Shown here piece after piece: positions 9,833 to 19,602 of a DNA stretch of 64,000 nt; position 1 is the first letter of the stretch, and each line of letters opens with the position of its first letter. Source of the stretch: Nonomuraea longispora. GTDB lineage: Bacteria; Actinomycetota; Actinomycetes; Streptosporangiales; Streptosporangiaceae. Both the position numbers and the translations under genes were made by a program. Below the pieces are notes generated by a model, which worked only from the letters and a program-made list of their open reading frames with translations, was not told the origin of the DNA and made no database searches. The stretch lies in contig NZ_SMJZ01000003.1 in NCBI RefSeq assembly GCF_004348345.1, positions 42,223-106,222 on the forward strand. Reading direction: 5' to 3'.

Positions 9833-11821
9833 TCAGGCGGTGAGCTCGGCCTCCAGGGCGTCGACCGTGGTGACGGGCATCCGGCAGGTGAAGCCCCGGC
9901 ACACGTAGGCCGCGGGCGCCTCACCGACCGGCTCGCGCCCCTCCAGCAGCGCCGGGTACGCCCGCCGCGGCACGAGCGGGTCGCCGGTGCCGCGATCGCC
10001 GTCGCCGGACCCGAGCGCCACCACCACGCCGGGCACGTCGGCGAGCAGCGCCGCGCGGTGCAGCGCGGCCGTGCGCGGGTCGTCGGGCGGCCCGACGACG
10101 GCCACCTCGACGGGCCCGTCGAGCGCCGCGCGCGCCACGGCCAGCCCCCAGCCGGCGAACCGGGCGTGCTGGCCCGCCAGCACCGACACGGTGCCGAGCG
10201 CGGCGTGCGCGGCCTCCCGGTGGCGGGTGGAGCCGGTCAGCGCGCCGTAGGAGAGCAGCGCGCCGGCGGCGGCGTACTGGCCTGAGGGGGTGGCGTTGTC
10301 GGTCGGGTCCTGGGGGCGCTGGAACAGGCGCTCGGCGTCGTCGGCCGTGTCGTAGAAGCCGCCGGAGCCGTCGGCGAAGCCGTCGAGCACGGTGTCGAGC
10401 AGCGTGCCCGCGAGCCGCAGCCACCTGGCCTCGCCGGTGACGCCGTACAGCGTGATCAGTCCTTCCGCCAGGTCGGCGTAGTCCTCGAGCACCCCGTCGT
10501 TGGCGCCGGCGCGGCCGTCGCGGGATGTGCGCAGCAGCCTGCCGTCCGTCAGGTGGACGCCGGCGAGCAGCTCGGCCGCGTCGGTGGCGGCCGCGACCAG
10601 CTCGGGCCGCTCGAACACCACGCCCGTCTCCGCCAGCGCGGCGATGGCCAGGCCGTTCCACGAGGCCACGACCTTGTCGTCGCGGCCGGGGCGCACGCGC
10701 TGCTCCCTGGCGGCCAGCAGCCGTCCGCGCACGCTCGCGTAGCGGCCGGGGTCGTCGGGGTCGCGCGGCAGCTGCAGCACGGATGTGCCGTGCTCGAACG
10801 TGCCGGTCACCTCGAACAGCCCGGCGGCCCACCGGCCGTCGTCGTCGCCGAGCACGGCGCCCAGCTCCTCGGGGGTCCAGACGTAGAACTTGCCCTCCAC
10901 GCCCTCGCTGTCGGCGTCGAGCGCCGAGGCGAACCCGCCTTCGGGCGTGCGCATCTCGCGCAGCAGCCAGCCGGCGGTCTCCAGCGCGACCCGTCTGGCC
11001 AGTTCGCCGCCGCCCGCCTTCCACCAGTGGGTGTAGACGCGCAGCAGCAGGGCGTTGTCGTAGAGCATCTTCTCGAAGTGGGGGACGACCCATTCAGGGT
11101 CGACGCTGTAGCGGGCGAAGCCGCCGCCGAGCTGGTCGTACATGCCGCCGCGGGCCATGGCCTCCAGGGTCTTCCCGCTCATCTCGCGCTCGCCCGAGCG
11201 CAGCAGGAACTCCAGCACCATGGACGGCGGGAACTTGGGCGCCCCGCCGAACCCGCCGTTGGCGGCGTCGAAGCTCTCCCGCAGGTTGGCGATCGCGCGG
11301 TCGAGCGTGTCGGCGCCCGGCAGCGGCCCGCTGGGCAGCGTGGTCTGCGAGTTGAGCGCCTCGACCACCTTCGCGCCCTGCCGCAGCACGGTCTCCTTGT
11401 CGCCGGTCCACACCTTGTGCACCTCAGTGAGCAGGCGCTGGAACTGGTGGCGCGGGAAGTAGGTGCCGCAGTAGAACGGGTGCCCGTCCGGCGTCGCGAA
11501 CACCGTCATCGGCCAGCCGCCCTGGTGCGTCATGGCCTGCGTGGCGCCCATGTAGACGGCGTCGACGTCGGGCCGCTCCTCGCGGTCCACCTTGATGTTG
11601 ACGAAGTGCTCGTTCATCAGTTGCGCGGTGGCGGTGTCCTCGAAGCTTTCGTGGGCCATGACGTGACACCAGTGGCACGCCGAATAGCCCACGCTGATGA
11701 GCAGCGGCACGTCGCGCCGCCTGGCCTCCGCGAACGCCTCCTCGCCCCACGGATGCCAGTCGACGGGGTTGTCCGCGTGCTGCAGCAGGTAGGGGCTCGT
11801 CGCGTCTTTCAAGCGGTTCAT
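9833..11821 (-). CDS. DUF255 / YyaL-type thioredoxin-fold protein
   Basis: 662-residue protein of the family named after Bacillus YyaL and mammalian SPATA20: an N-terminal thioredoxin-like DUF255 domain (1-165) with CHWC at C49-C52 and a following glycan-epimerase-like (alpha/alpha)6 barrel. The conserved opening ([19 protein letters not shown]) is typical. The ATG at 11821 is chosen over a TTG four codons upstream because GGAGG lies at the right distance. Function is not established; the CxxC points to redox chemistry. Convergent with the PBP gene, whose stop is 13 bases away. Confidence 0.9.
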   Translation of the reverse strand: MNRLKDATSPYLLQHADNPVDWHPWGEEAFAEARRRDVPLLISVGYSACHWCHVMAHESFEDTATAQLMNEHFVNIKVDREERPDVDAVYMGATQAMTHQGGWPMTVFATPDGHPFYCGTYFPRHQFQRLLTEVHKVWTGDKETVLRQGAKVVEALNSQTTLPSGPLPGADTLDRAIANLRESFDAANGGFGGAPKFPPSMVLEFLLRSGEREMSGKTLEAMARGGMYDQLGGGFARYSVDPEWVVPHFEKMLYDNALLLRVYTHWWKAGGGELARRVALETAGWLLREMRTPEGGFASALDADSEGVEGKFYVWTPEELGAVLGDDDGRWAAGLFEVTGTFEHGTSVLQLPRDPDDPGRYASVRGRLLAAREQRVRPGRDDKVVASWNGLAIAALAETGVVFERPELVAAATDAAELLAGVHLTDGRLLRTSRDGRAGANDGVLEDYADLAEGLITLYGVTGEARWLRLAGTLLDTVLDGFADGSGGFYDTADDAERLFQRPQDPTDNATPSGQYAAAGALLSYGALTGSTRHREAAHAALGTVSVLAGQHARFAGWGLAVARAALDGPVEVAVVGPPDDPRTAALHRAALLADVPGVVVALGSGDGDRGTGDPLVPRRAYPALLEGREPVGEAPAAYVCRGFTCRMPVTTVDALEAELTA

Positions 11822-11928
11822 CACGACCTCCAACTCCCCACCCTAGACGCCGCGGAGAAAAAGGATCATGACAGGGCCCCTCGGCCGCCCCTGGCTGACT
11901 GGCGCGGCGGTGACGGCGTAGGTTACGG

Positions 11929-13083
11929 ATGGTGGACATGGACTTCGTCTGCACGCAAGCGGGCCGCCCGGTGACCGCGCTCACACGCAGAGACGTGGCG
12001 CGGGCGCTGCTCGCCGTGCCTTCCGGGGTGGCGCTGGTGGCGCTGCCCGACCTGCGGCGCGCGATGATGTCGGCGGGAAACCCCCTCTCCCGCCCGTTCT
12101 GGGAGTCGGCCAAGGAGACCCTGCGATCGATCGAGTCCGGCGTGGCGACCGTGGGCGACGTCCAACGCTGGATCGAGTCGACCGGCACCGAGCCGATCCT
12201 CATGACGCCCAGCTATTTCGTCTGGCCGGAGGAGAACGAGCGCGGGCCCGTGGCGACCGAGATGTTCGCCCGCCTGGTGGCGTTCCTGGAGGAGCGGGTC
12301 GCGGCGGGGGAGATCGACCCCGACGCGCTGGCCGCGGGCGACCCGGGGGCCCGCAGGGCCTATGAGGAGCTGCAGGAACACTGGCTGAGCACGCCACTGC
12401 CCGACGGCCGGGTGCCCGGCTTCGCCGTCAGCGACGAGCAGGACGAGGAGCTGTTCTCGGCCTGGGACGAGGAGGAGGCCTTCGCGCTGTCGGAGCTGCG
12501 GCGCATCGTCGCGGGCCTGCCCAAGCAGCCCGACCTGCCCGCCGACGAGCTGGACACGGCCGCCGTACGCCTGCGCGCGCTGCTCGCCCTGCCGGGCTAT
12601 CCCGCCAACGTGCTGCGGGCCTGTGCCGGGTTCGAGGACCGGCCGATGCCCGACGACGACCTGGACCTGTGGCTGACCGTGGCGGCGGGCGTCGTGAGCC
12701 CTGTCTCCGACCTGCTGGAGAACGGCGACCTGCTGGAGGAGTTCGCCGATCTCGACAGGGAGATCGGCATGGAGGACGCGACGCTGGCCCATCTGCACGC
12801 CATCCAGTGCGCCGACTGGCTGGCCGGGGTGGCGGCGCTGGCCAGGCTCGGGCCGGGGGTGCTGGCCTCGCCCGAGCGGATGGCGCGGCTCATCGCCGAG
12901 TCCGAGGACATCGACGTCGACGAGCAGGACGGCGACGACCTCGGCGCCACCGAGGGACTGTTCGCTCCCGTGGTGAGCCTGTGGGGCTATCTCGGCATCG
13001 TCGACAAGGACGACGTGCTCACCCCGCTGGGCTGGTGGGGGCTGCCGAAGGCGCTCGAACGCGCCTGGTCGCCCGCCGAGTGA
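11929..13083 (+). CDS. hypothetical acidic protein
   Basis: 384 residues, strongly acidic, soluble, with no signal peptide or membrane segment. I do not recognise a domain. The middle is rich in Glu/Asp (for example DEEEAFALSELRR) and the C-terminal third looks helical, with two segments ending in a winged-helix-like stretch (DDVLTPLGWWGLPKAL). The start ATG has no ribosome binding site, fitting leaderless translation. Divergent from the DUF255 gene and convergent with the GNAT gene 3 bases away. Confidence 0.7.
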   Translation: MVDMDFVCTQAGRPVTALTRRDVARALLAVPSGVALVALPDLRRAMMSAGNPLSRPFWESAKETLRSIESGVATVGDVQRWIESTGTEPILMTPSYFVWPEENERGPVATEMFARLVAFLEERVAAGEIDPDALAAGDPGARRAYEELQEHWLSTPLPDGRVPGFAVSDEQDEELFSAWDEEEAFALSELRRIVAGLPKQPDLPADELDTAAVRLRALLALPGYPANVLRACAGFEDRPMPDDDLDLWLTVAAGVVSPVSDLLENGDLLEEFADLDREIGMEDATLAHLHAIQCADWLAGVAALARLGPGVLASPERMARLIAESEDIDVDEQDGDDLGATEGLFAPVVSLWGYLGIVDKDDVLTPLGWWGLPKALERAWSPAE

Positions 13084-13086
13084 GGC

Positions 13087-13371
13087 TCAGCGGGCGTCGG
13101 TGATGTCCTGGAACTCGGGGTGGCGCTCGATGTATCTCGCCACGTAGGAGCAGAGGGGCACGACACGCAGGCCGGTGTCGGCGCTCATCTGCAGCGCGTG
13201 ACCGACCAGCTCGCCGGCCAGCCCCTGCCCCTCGAACTCCGGTGCCACCTCGGTGTGCGTGAACACGATCTTCGTGGGCAGCAGGCGGTAGTCGGCGAAC
13301 CCGGCGACCTGCCCGTCCACGAGGATCTCGAAGCGGCTCTTCGCCGAGTTGTCGACCACGTCCGCCGGCAT
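13087..13371 (-). CDS. NATD1/YidJ-type small GNAT acetyltransferase
   Basis: 94-residue one-domain GNAT-like protein of the GCN5-related NATD1 group. Seen: a short beta-sheet opening with VAGFADY, the acetyl-CoA pyrophosphate-binding-like stretch (APEFEGQGLAGELV) and the C-terminal CSYVARYIERHPEF characteristic of this group. Substrate unknown. Its ATG touches the stop codon of the next upstream gene (a small membrane protein), so the two are probably translated together. Confidence 0.88.
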   Translation of the reverse strand: MPADVVDNSAKSRFEILVDGQVAGFADYRLLPTKIVFTHTEVAPEFEGQGLAGELVGHALQMSADTGLRVVPLCSYVARYIERHPEFQDITDAR

Positions 13372-13536
13372 CTATTCGGCCTTCTTGTCGGTCAGCTCGG
13401 CCTCGCGCGGCACTTCGATCTTCGTCATCTGCTTGTTCATCGACTTGACGAGGAAATAGAGCGCCAGCCCGATGGCGGCCACGACGACGAAGCCGAGCAC
13501 ACCCGGGCTCACATCACCCGCTGCTAGTACGGTCAC
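13372..13536 (-). CDS. small single-pass membrane protein downstream of mca
   Basis: 54 residues starting at GTG 13536: short N-terminus, one membrane helix (about 12-31, VLGFVVVAAIGLALYFLV), then a basic/acidic cytoplasmic tail with NKQMTKIEV and ending in KKAE. It sits 35 bases downstream of mca on the same strand. Similar tiny membrane proteins are often found beside mca in actinomycetes (from memory), but no role is known. Too short and with too weak a start context to be certain, though composition and codon use fit a real gene. Confidence 0.65.
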   Translation of the reverse strand: MTVLAAGDVSPGVLGFVVVAAIGLALYFLVKSMNKQMTKIEVPREAELTDKKAE

Positions 13537-13571
13537 GCATCCCAGTCTGCCACCGGCGCCCCATGCTCGGG

Positions 13572-14456
13572 TCAGTGGCAGGCGGGGGAGACGTCGTCGG
13601 CGTGGATGCCCGCGAACAGGTCGTCCTCCGGAAGCCCGGTGTCGACCAGCGAGCGCGCCAGGTGGTAGTCCTCGGTCGGCCAGACCTCCTGCTGCAGCTC
13701 GCGCGGGCAGACGAACCAGAAGCCGTCGGGGTCGACCTGGGTGGCGTGCGCCAGCAGGGCCTCGTCGCGGACCTGGAAGTAGTCGCCGCACGGGACGCGC
13801 GTGGTCACCGGCCACTTGGCGGGGCGGTCCTCCCAGCGGGAGATCCAGTCGGCGTAGGGGGAGCCGAGGCCGCGTTCGTTCATCGCCTCGTGCAGCGCCT
13901 CGAAACGTTCCTTGGTGAACCCCATCTGGTAGTAGAGCTTCAGCGGCTGCCACGGGTCGCCGGTCCCGGGATAGCGGTCGGGATCGCCGGCCGCCTCGAA
14001 CGCCTCGACGGAGACCCTGTTGGTCATGACGTGGTCGGGGTGGGGGTAGCCGCCGTCGTCGTCGTACGTGATGATCACGTGCGGCCTGAAGTCGCGCACC
14101 GCCGCCACGAGCGGCGCGGCGGCGTCCTCAAGTTTCTGCACGGCGAAGCAGCCCTCGGGCAGCTCCTCCTCCTCGCTCTCCGGCAGGCCGGAGTCGACGA
14201 AGCCCATGAAACGCTGCTCCACGCCGAGGATCTCGCGCGCCCGCGCCATCTCGGCCCTGCGCACCTCCCCGATGTTGGCCACGATCTCGGGGCGGTCCAT
14301 CTTGGGGTTGAGCACGGATCCGCGTTCACCCCCGGTCAGCGTGCAGACCAGCACGTCAGCGCCTTCGCGCACATAGCGCGCCATCGTGGCGGCGCCCTTG
14401 CTCGACTCGTCATCTGGGTGGGCGTGGACGGCCATCAACCTCAACGGTGCACTCAC
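13572..14456 (-). CDS. mca: mycothiol S-conjugate amidase
   Basis: 294-residue zinc amidase of the PIG-L/LmbE fold that cleaves mycothiol conjugates of electrophilic toxins and drugs, releasing a mercapturic acid for export. The zinc motif HAHPDDE is at 11-17 and the third ligand in PHPDH. The length and the absence of MshB-specific differences favour Mca over MshB, and position next to DUF4307 and greA is the conserved actinobacterial location of mca. The organism therefore uses mycothiol as its low-molecular-weight thiol. Confidence 0.95.
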   Translation of the reverse strand: MSAPLRLMAVHAHPDDESSKGAATMARYVREGADVLVCTLTGGERGSVLNPKMDRPEIVANIGEVRRAEMARAREILGVEQRFMGFVDSGLPESEEEELPEGCFAVQKLEDAAAPLVAAVRDFRPHVIITYDDDGGYPHPDHVMTNRVSVEAFEAAGDPDRYPGTGDPWQPLKLYYQMGFTKERFEALHEAMNERGLGSPYADWISRWEDRPAKWPVTTRVPCGDYFQVRDEALLAHATQVDPDGFWFVCPRELQQEVWPTEDYHLARSLVDTGLPEDDLFAGIHADDVSPACH

Positions 14457-14586
14457 GGGCGAGATCTCCTCAAGGACCGGTCAGTCGCCCAGAGAGGTTA
14501 GTTTCAGCTGGGCGGTCGCGAGGGCACTCCCCTCGCGGGCGACAATTGTCTCGGATAACGCCGAGGGAGTGCAGGGAGATTCCGCC

Positions 14587-15006
14587 ATGGCCACCAGAGA
14601 TGTCGAGAACGGGCCCGTTCTCGGCACACCCGACGACTTCCCCGATCGTCCACGGCGAAGGGGCAGACTCGTCGTGCACCTCGTGATCGGCGTGCTGGTG
14701 GCCATCATCGCCGGTGGCTGGGGCTACGTGATGTGGTCGATGACGGCGGGCGGCTCGGACGCGCCGTCGCAGGTCGTGACGTTCAACGTGGAGAGCCCGA
14801 CCCGCGCGGAGATCACCTTTGAGGTGTACAAGCCAGACGATAGAGTGGCTGTCTGCCGCCTGCGGGCGCTGGATGTCAATCACGGGGAAGTCGGCAGCAA
14901 GGAAGTAAGAATCCCGGCTGGTGAGGGTAGTAAGCAGCTCAAGGAGAGCCTCGGCACCAGTGGTCGGGCCACTTCCGTCCACATCCAGTACTGCAATCTC
15001 GTATAG
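14587..15006 (+). CDS. DUF4307 membrane protein
   Basis: 139 residues: a charged N-terminus, one membrane segment (about 30-50, VVHLVIGVLVAIIAGGWGYV) and an extracytoplasmic beta-rich domain of the DUF4307 family that ends with a cysteine near the C-terminus (QYCNLV). The ATG at 14587 is chosen because the upstream extension overlaps mca. Divergent from mca and upstream of greA, as in many actinomycetes. Function unknown. Confidence 0.85.
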   Translation: MATRDVENGPVLGTPDDFPDRPRRRGRLVVHLVIGVLVAIIAGGWGYVMWSMTAGGSDAPSQVVTFNVESPTRAEITFEVYKPDDRVAVCRLRALDVNHGEVGSKEVRIPAGEGSKQLKESLGTSGRATSVHIQYCNLV

Positions 15007-15114
15007 TGAGACATTTGGGGAAGCGTTGGAGCGACTGACTTGTTAGCCTTTCGCAATTCAACCGTACGTAACCTCAAGTGACCTCAGGGCCCCCTAGGCA
15101 AGCAAGGAGAACCC

Positions 15115-15615
15115 GTGGCCGACTCTCGCGATGAGAACGTCACATGGCTGACGCAGGAGGCGTACGACCGCCTGAAGGCGGAGTACGAGTATCTCTCGGG
15201 CCCCGGGCGCGTCGACATCGCCAAGAAGATCGAGGCCGCCCGGGAAGAGGGTGACCTGCGCGAGAACGGCGGCTACCACGCCGCCAAGGACGAGCAGGGC
15301 AAGATGGAGGCCCGCATCTTCCATCTCCGTCAGATCCTCGACAACGCCCAGGTCGGAGAGGCTCCCAAGGCCGAGGGCGTGGTGGGCCCCGGCATGACCG
15401 TCACCATCAGGTTCGTGGGTGACGACGACGAGGTGACCTTCCTGCTCGCCTCCCGCGAGGAGAGCGGAGCGCCGATCGACGTCTACTCGCCGAAGTCCCC
15501 GCTCGGGGCGGCGATCAACGGCAAGAAGATCGGTGAGAAGGCGACCTACGCCCTGCCCAACGGGCGCCAGAACACCGTCGAGATCCTCGAGGCTGTGCCG
15601 TACATCGGCAACTGA
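15115..15615 (+). CDS. greA: transcription elongation factor GreA
   Basis: 166 residues: an N-terminal coiled-coil (about 10-80) whose tip has the acidic residues (EEGDLRENGGYHAAKDEQ region) that stimulate RNA polymerase transcript cleavage, then the C-terminal FKBP-like domain (about 85-160) ending SPLGAAINGKKIGE. GTG start with an AAGGAGA ribosome binding site (about 15104-15110). A strong intrinsic terminator follows 16 bases after the stop codon. Confidence 0.96.
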   Translation: MADSRDENVTWLTQEAYDRLKAEYEYLSGPGRVDIAKKIEAAREEGDLRENGGYHAAKDEQGKMEARIFHLRQILDNAQVGEAPKAEGVVGPGMTVTIRFVGDDDEVTFLLASREESGAPIDVYSPKSPLGAAINGKKIGEKATYALPNGRQNTVEILEAVPYIGN

Positions 15616-15620
15616 CTCCC

Positions 15621-16892
15621 ATGGACGACAACCGCCGGGCCCCCGTTGGCCCGGCGGCGTTTTCGCCTTCCACCGGAATTCGGCAGGACCTGAGCTTTCT
15701 CGTCAGGTCGCGCAAGCGGCGTGACACGTACAAACTGGTGCCGTTCATCGTGGTGACGCTGGTCGCGGTGCTGACCGCCGACGTGCTGCTGCTCGTGCAG
15801 CCGCCGCAGAACGATCCCGGCGGCGTGCGGGCGGCCGAGCCGGAGCAGTCGCTCATGGCCCAGCAGCGGCCCCAGCGCAGCGAGCCGCAGCGGCAGCAGC
15901 CGACCGACACGGTCCGGCCGGTGACGCCGCTGAGCAAGCTGCACAAGCCCAACCTATTCGTGCTCTCTCGCAAGCCGTTCACGCAGAAGCAGTTAGAGAA
16001 GGTGGCGAAGGTACGCGGCGTGCGGGCGCTGGAGCTGGCCGACGCGGCCTCCATCACGCTCGACGGCAAGCGGGTGCAGACGCTCGCGGTCGACCCGTCC
16101 ACTTTCCGTTCCTTCACCCCCAAGGTGACCGCCGCCTCCGACCCGCTGTGGCAGAACGTCGCGGCCGGTGACGTGGCGGTGTCGTTCGTGCTGGGCAACG
16201 ACGGCGGGCTCTCCCTGCACCGGCGGGTGGCGGGTCCGGCGGGGCCGCTGCGCATCGGCGCCTACGCCACCACCGGCTTCGGCGCCGTCGACGCGGTCGT
16301 GTCCAAGGACGTCGGCCGTACGCTCGGGCTGCCGCGCGACAACGCGCTCATCGTCAGTGCCCCCAAGACCAACTCGGCCAAGCTGCGAGACAAGATCCTC
16401 GCCAGCCTGCCCAAGGGCGCGCAGGCGGTCATGGTGAACCCGGTCCTGCCGCCGCCGCAGAAGGTCAGGCAGAACTGGCCGGCCGGCTCGTTCATGACGG
16501 GTGAGCAGCTCACGGCGGCGCTGAAGGCGGCGGTGTCCAAGATCGGCAGGCCCTACGTGTGGGGTGCCGAAGGTCCTGACACCTTCGACTGCTCCGGCCT
16601 GGTCCAGTGGGCCTTCGCCCAGGCGGGCGTGCGGATGCCCCGGGTGACCCACCAGCAGTGGGTGACAGGGCCGCAGGTGCCGTTGTCGCAGGCGCACCCC
16701 GGCGACCTGCTCTTCTGGCGCAACGACCCGACCAACCCCGCCTACATCTCCCACGTGGCGATCTATTGGGGCGACGGCAAGATGCTGCACGCGCCCCGCA
16801 CGGGCGACGTGGTCAAGATCGTCCCGGTGAACAGGCGTAACCTCGCCGGGGTGGTCCGGGTCAGCCCCGTGGCCGCATCCAAGGTCCGCTAG
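15621..16892 (+). CDS. NlpC/P60-family cell-wall peptidase (start uncertain)
   Basis: Up to 423 residues: basic N-terminus, one membrane segment (about 40-60), a linker of roughly 240 residues without a recognised domain, and a C-terminal NlpC/P60 domain (about 300-420) with catalytic Cys324 in DTFDCSGLVQWAF and the His in SHVAIYWGDG. It should cut peptide stems in peptidoglycan outside the membrane. The ATG at 15621 would place the greA terminator at codons 4-15, so either the gene is read through it or translation begins further in. The only in-frame candidate before the membrane helix is GTG 15738, which would remove the positive N-terminal residues. I keep the long form because of the basic stretch preceding the helix. 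Confidence 0.85.
   Translation: MDDNRRAPVGPAAFSPSTGIRQDLSFLVRSRKRRDTYKLVPFIVVTLVAVLTADVLLLVQPPQNDPGGVRAAEPEQSLMAQQRPQRSEPQRQQPTDTVRPVTPLSKLHKPNLFVLSRKPFTQKQLEKVAKVRGVRALELADAASITLDGKRVQTLAVDPSTFRSFTPKVTAASDPLWQNVAAGDVAVSFVLGNDGGLSLHRRVAGPAGPLRIGAYATTGFGAVDAVVSKDVGRTLGLPRDNALIVSAPKTNSAKLRDKILASLPKGAQAVMVNPVLPPPQKVRQNWPAGSFMTGEQLTAALKAAVSKIGRPYVWGAEGPDTFDCSGLVQWAFAQAGVRMPRVTHQQWVTGPQVPLSQAHPGDLLFWRNDPTNPAYISHVAIYWGDGKMLHAPRTGDVVKIVPVNRRNLAGVVRVSPVAASKVR
15632..15663 (+). terminator. intrinsic terminator of greA
   Basis: Perfect 10-bp stem (CCGCCGGGCC at 15632-15641 with GGCCCGGCGG at 15648-15657), loop CCCGTT, followed by CGTTTT. This is a near-ideal rho-independent terminator. It lies inside the first codons of the longest reading of the next gene, which makes that gene's upstream start doubtful. 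Confidence 0.85.
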
Positions 16893-16963
16893 GCCTTTCC
16901 TTCGCGCGCAGTGCTCCGTACCCATGGGTGCGATCTTCCGAACAACGGTGTAATGATGATTAC

Positions 16964-17488
16964 ATGGCTAGCGATGATGATGTGACGGCACAGATCCACG
17001 GCTGGTTCGCGGGGCGGCTGCCCGGTGACTGGTTCACCGGCGCGCCCGAGATCGTCAGGGACCGCGAGGAGATCGCGGTGCTCGGCCGGCTGCCCGAGCC
17101 GCCGGCCGACGTTCCCGAGGCCGAGCGGTCCGCCTTGATCGACGGGCTGGCCCGCCGCTTCAGGGAGGAGACGCGCGAGCGCCGGATCGAGATCGCCAAG
17201 GAGGCCGAGCGCAAGTTCCGCCAGAAGGTCTCCTGGGGCGTTGTCTGCGGCGGCGATACTGTGATGTTCACCACACTCTCCGTGCCCGTGATGACCCGGC
17301 TGCGCCAGTCGGAGCGCCGCGTGCTCGACACGCTGGTGGCCGCGGGCGTGGCCAGGAGTCGCAGCGACGCGCTCGCCTGGTGCGTACGCCTGGTCGGCAA
17401 GAACGCCGACACGTGGCTCGGCGATCTGAGGGAGGCGCTCCAGCACGTCGACCGAGTTCGCTCCGAAGGGCCCGACGTAAATTCCTAG
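16964..17488 (+). CDS. hypothetical protein with helical C-terminus
   Basis: 174 residues from ATG 16964, which is preceded by TAATGATGATTAC and no ribosome binding site; this suggests a leaderless transcript with a -10-like TAATGAT. The middle is strongly charged (a predicted helix with REETRERRIEIAKEAERKF). The C-terminus contains VARSRSDALAWCVRLVG, reminiscent of ribbon-helix-helix or small helical dimerisation motifs but not diagnostic. I do not recognise the family. No membrane segment. Confidence 0.75.
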   Translation: MASDDDVTAQIHGWFAGRLPGDWFTGAPEIVRDREEIAVLGRLPEPPADVPEAERSALIDGLARRFREETRERRIEIAKEAERKFRQKVSWGVVCGGDTVMFTTLSVPVMTRLRQSERRVLDTLVAAGVARSRSDALAWCVRLVGKNADTWLGDLREALQHVDRVRSEGPDVNS

Positions 17489-17516
17489 ACCACCCAGCGG
17501 AAACGGCCGGAGCAAT

Positions 17517-17581
17517 GGACTAAACCACTGCGGGAATTGGTTTAGACCAGCCGAATTGGACTGGACCACTGCCGGGAATTG
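17517..17581 (+). repeat. near-identical direct repeats and a small inverted repeat upstream of pckG
   Basis: Two related segments about 41 bases apart each read GGACT, two variable bases, ACCACTGC then GGGAATTG (first from 17517, second from 17558). The first also forms an inverted repeat, CTAAACC ... GGTTTAG, around the repeat body. They lie in the roughly 250-base gap before pckG and may be binding sites; no known motif is recognised. Confidence 0.45.
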
Positions 17582-17736
17582 CTTCTTTTGAATCCGTTCC
17601 CGTTGGGTAGGCTCCCCCAATCGCCAGGGGCGCTGCCTGCGACGACGGCCGCGCCGACAGGTCTATGCCAATTGGCTTTCCGACCGCTTCGTCGTTAATG
17701 ATGACTGGGCCCTGAGAGAGTGGAGGAGTCGACGTC

Positions 17737-19530
17737 GTGTCCGTTTCCGTGGAAGTGCCCGCACCGACCAGCAATAGGGAATTGGCCGAGTGGGTAAAGG
17801 AGATCGCTGCTCTGACCCAGCCCGACCGGATCGAGTGGTGCGACGGGTCAGAGGAGGAGTGGACGCGCCTCACGAACCTTCTCGTCGAGCAGGGGACGTT
17901 CACGCGCCTGGCCGCCAGGCCCAACAGTTTCTACGCCAAGTCCGACCCGAGTGACGTGGCGAGAGTCGAGGACCGCACGTTCATCTGCTCGGAGCGCGAG
18001 GAGGACGCCGGGCCCACCAACAACTGGATTGCGCCCGGCGAGATGCGCGAGACGTTCGGCGAGCTGTTCAAGGGCTGCATGCGCGGCCGCACGATGTACG
18101 TGGTGCCCTTCTGCATGGGCCCGCTGGGCGGGGAGATCTCCCAGCTCGGTGTCGAGATCACCGACTCCGCGTACGTCGCCGTGTCCATGCGCGTCATGAC
18201 CCGCATGGGCGACAGGGCGCTGCGGCTCATCGAGGAACGGGGCTCGTTCGTCAGGGCCGTGCACTCCGTGGGCGCGCCGCTGGAGCCCGGCCAGGAGGAC
18301 GTGCCGTGGCCGTGCAGCTCCACCAAGTACATCAGCCACTTCCCCGAGACCCGCGAGATCTGGTCCTACGGCTCCGGCTACGGCGGCAACGCCCTGCTCG
18401 GCAAGAAGTGTTACGCGTTGCGCATCGCCAGCGCCATGGCCCGCGACGAGGGCTGGCTGGCCGAGCACATGCTCATTCTCAAACTGACGCCACCCTCGGG
18501 TGAGGCGCGCTACATCGCCGCCGCCTTCCCGAGCGCCTGCGGCAAGACCAACCTCGCCATGCTCCAGCCCACGATCCCCGGCTGGAAGGTCGAGACCATC
18601 GGCGACGACATCGCCTGGATGCGCTTCGGCGAGGACGGCCGCCTCTACGCCATCAACCCGGAGGCCGGCTTCTTCGGCGTCGCGCCCGGCACCGGCGAGG
18701 TGACCAACGCCAACGCGGTCAGGACTCTCTGGGGCAACAGCATCTTCACCAACGTCGCGCTCACCGACGACGGCGACGTGTGGTGGGAGGGGCTTACCGA
18801 GGAGCCCCCCGCTCACCTGACCGACTGGAAGGGCCGCTCGTGGACGCCTGCCAGCGACGAGCCCGCCGCCCACCCGAACGCGCGCTTCACCACCCCCGCG
18901 TCCCAGTGCCCGATCATCGCGCCCGAGTGGCAGGACCCCAAGGGCGTGCCCATCTCGGCGATCTTGTTCGGTGGCCGCCGCGCCACCGCCGTTCCTCTGG
19001 TGACGGAGTCGCTGAGCTGGGAGCACGGCGTCTTTCTCGGAGCCAACGTCGCCTCCGAGAAGACCGCCGCCGCCGAGGGCAAGGTCGGCGAGCTGCGCCA
19101 CGACCCGTTCGCCATGCTGCCGTTCTGCGGCTACAACATGGGAGACTACTTCGGCCACTGGCTGGACATCGGGCGCCGCGAGGGTGCCGTGCTGCCCCGG
19201 ATCTACTACGTCAACTGGTTCCGCAAGAACGCCGGCGGCAGATTCATCTGGCCCGGCTTCGGCGAGAACAGCCGCGTGCTCAAGTGGATCGTCGACCGGC
19301 TCAACGGCGAGGCCAAGGCGGTGCCGACACCGATCGGCCTGCTGCCCGCCGACCTCGACACCGAGGGCCTCGACCTGTCCGAGGAGGACCTGCAGACGCT
19401 GCTGAGCGTCGACCGCGAGGTGTGGCGCGAGGAGGCCGCGCTGATCCCGGCCCACTTCGAGACGTTCGGCTCCCACCTGCCGAAGGAGCTGTGGGACGAG
19501 TACAACGCCCTGCTCGACCGCCTCAGCTGA
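17737..19530 (+). CDS. pckG: phosphoenolpyruvate carboxykinase (GTP)
   Basis: 597 residues, normal for the GTP-dependent enzyme that interconverts oxaloacetate and phosphoenolpyruvate in gluconeogenesis. The PEPCK P-loop ACGKTNL lies in the [13 protein letters not shown] stretch, preceded by the conserved [13 protein letters not shown] region. GTG start with GGAGGAG about 10 bases upstream. With glpX later in the window it supplies the gluconeogenic branch; an upstream gap of about 250 bases with repeats may hold its regulation. Confidence 0.97.
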   Translation: MSVSVEVPAPTSNRELAEWVKEIAALTQPDRIEWCDGSEEEWTRLTNLLVEQGTFTRLAARPNSFYAKSDPSDVARVEDRTFICSEREEDAGPTNNWIAPGEMRETFGELFKGCMRGRTMYVVPFCMGPLGGEISQLGVEITDSAYVAVSMRVMTRMGDRALRLIEERGSFVRAVHSVGAPLEPGQEDVPWPCSSTKYISHFPETREIWSYGSGYGGNALLGKKCYALRIASAMARDEGWLAEHMLILKLTPPSGEARYIAAAFPSACGKTNLAMLQPTIPGWKVETIGDDIAWMRFGEDGRLYAINPEAGFFGVAPGTGEVTNANAVRTLWGNSIFTNVALTDDGDVWWEGLTEEPPAHLTDWKGRSWTPASDEPAAHPNARFTTPASQCPIIAPEWQDPKGVPISAILFGGRRATAVPLVTESLSWEHGVFLGANVASEKTAAAEGKVGELRHDPFAMLPFCGYNMGDYFGHWLDIGRREGAVLPRIYYVNWFRKNAGGRFIWPGFGENSRVLKWIVDRLNGEAKAVPTPIGLLPADLDTEGLDLSEEDLQTLLSVDREVWREEAALIPAHFETFGSHLPKELWDEYNALLDRLS

Positions 19531-19602
19531 GCGCCGCCCCCTTGTGCGGTACGGCTGCGCCGTCTAACTTGGCGGCTTGCCGTACCGCGGGGGAGGCAGC
19601 AC

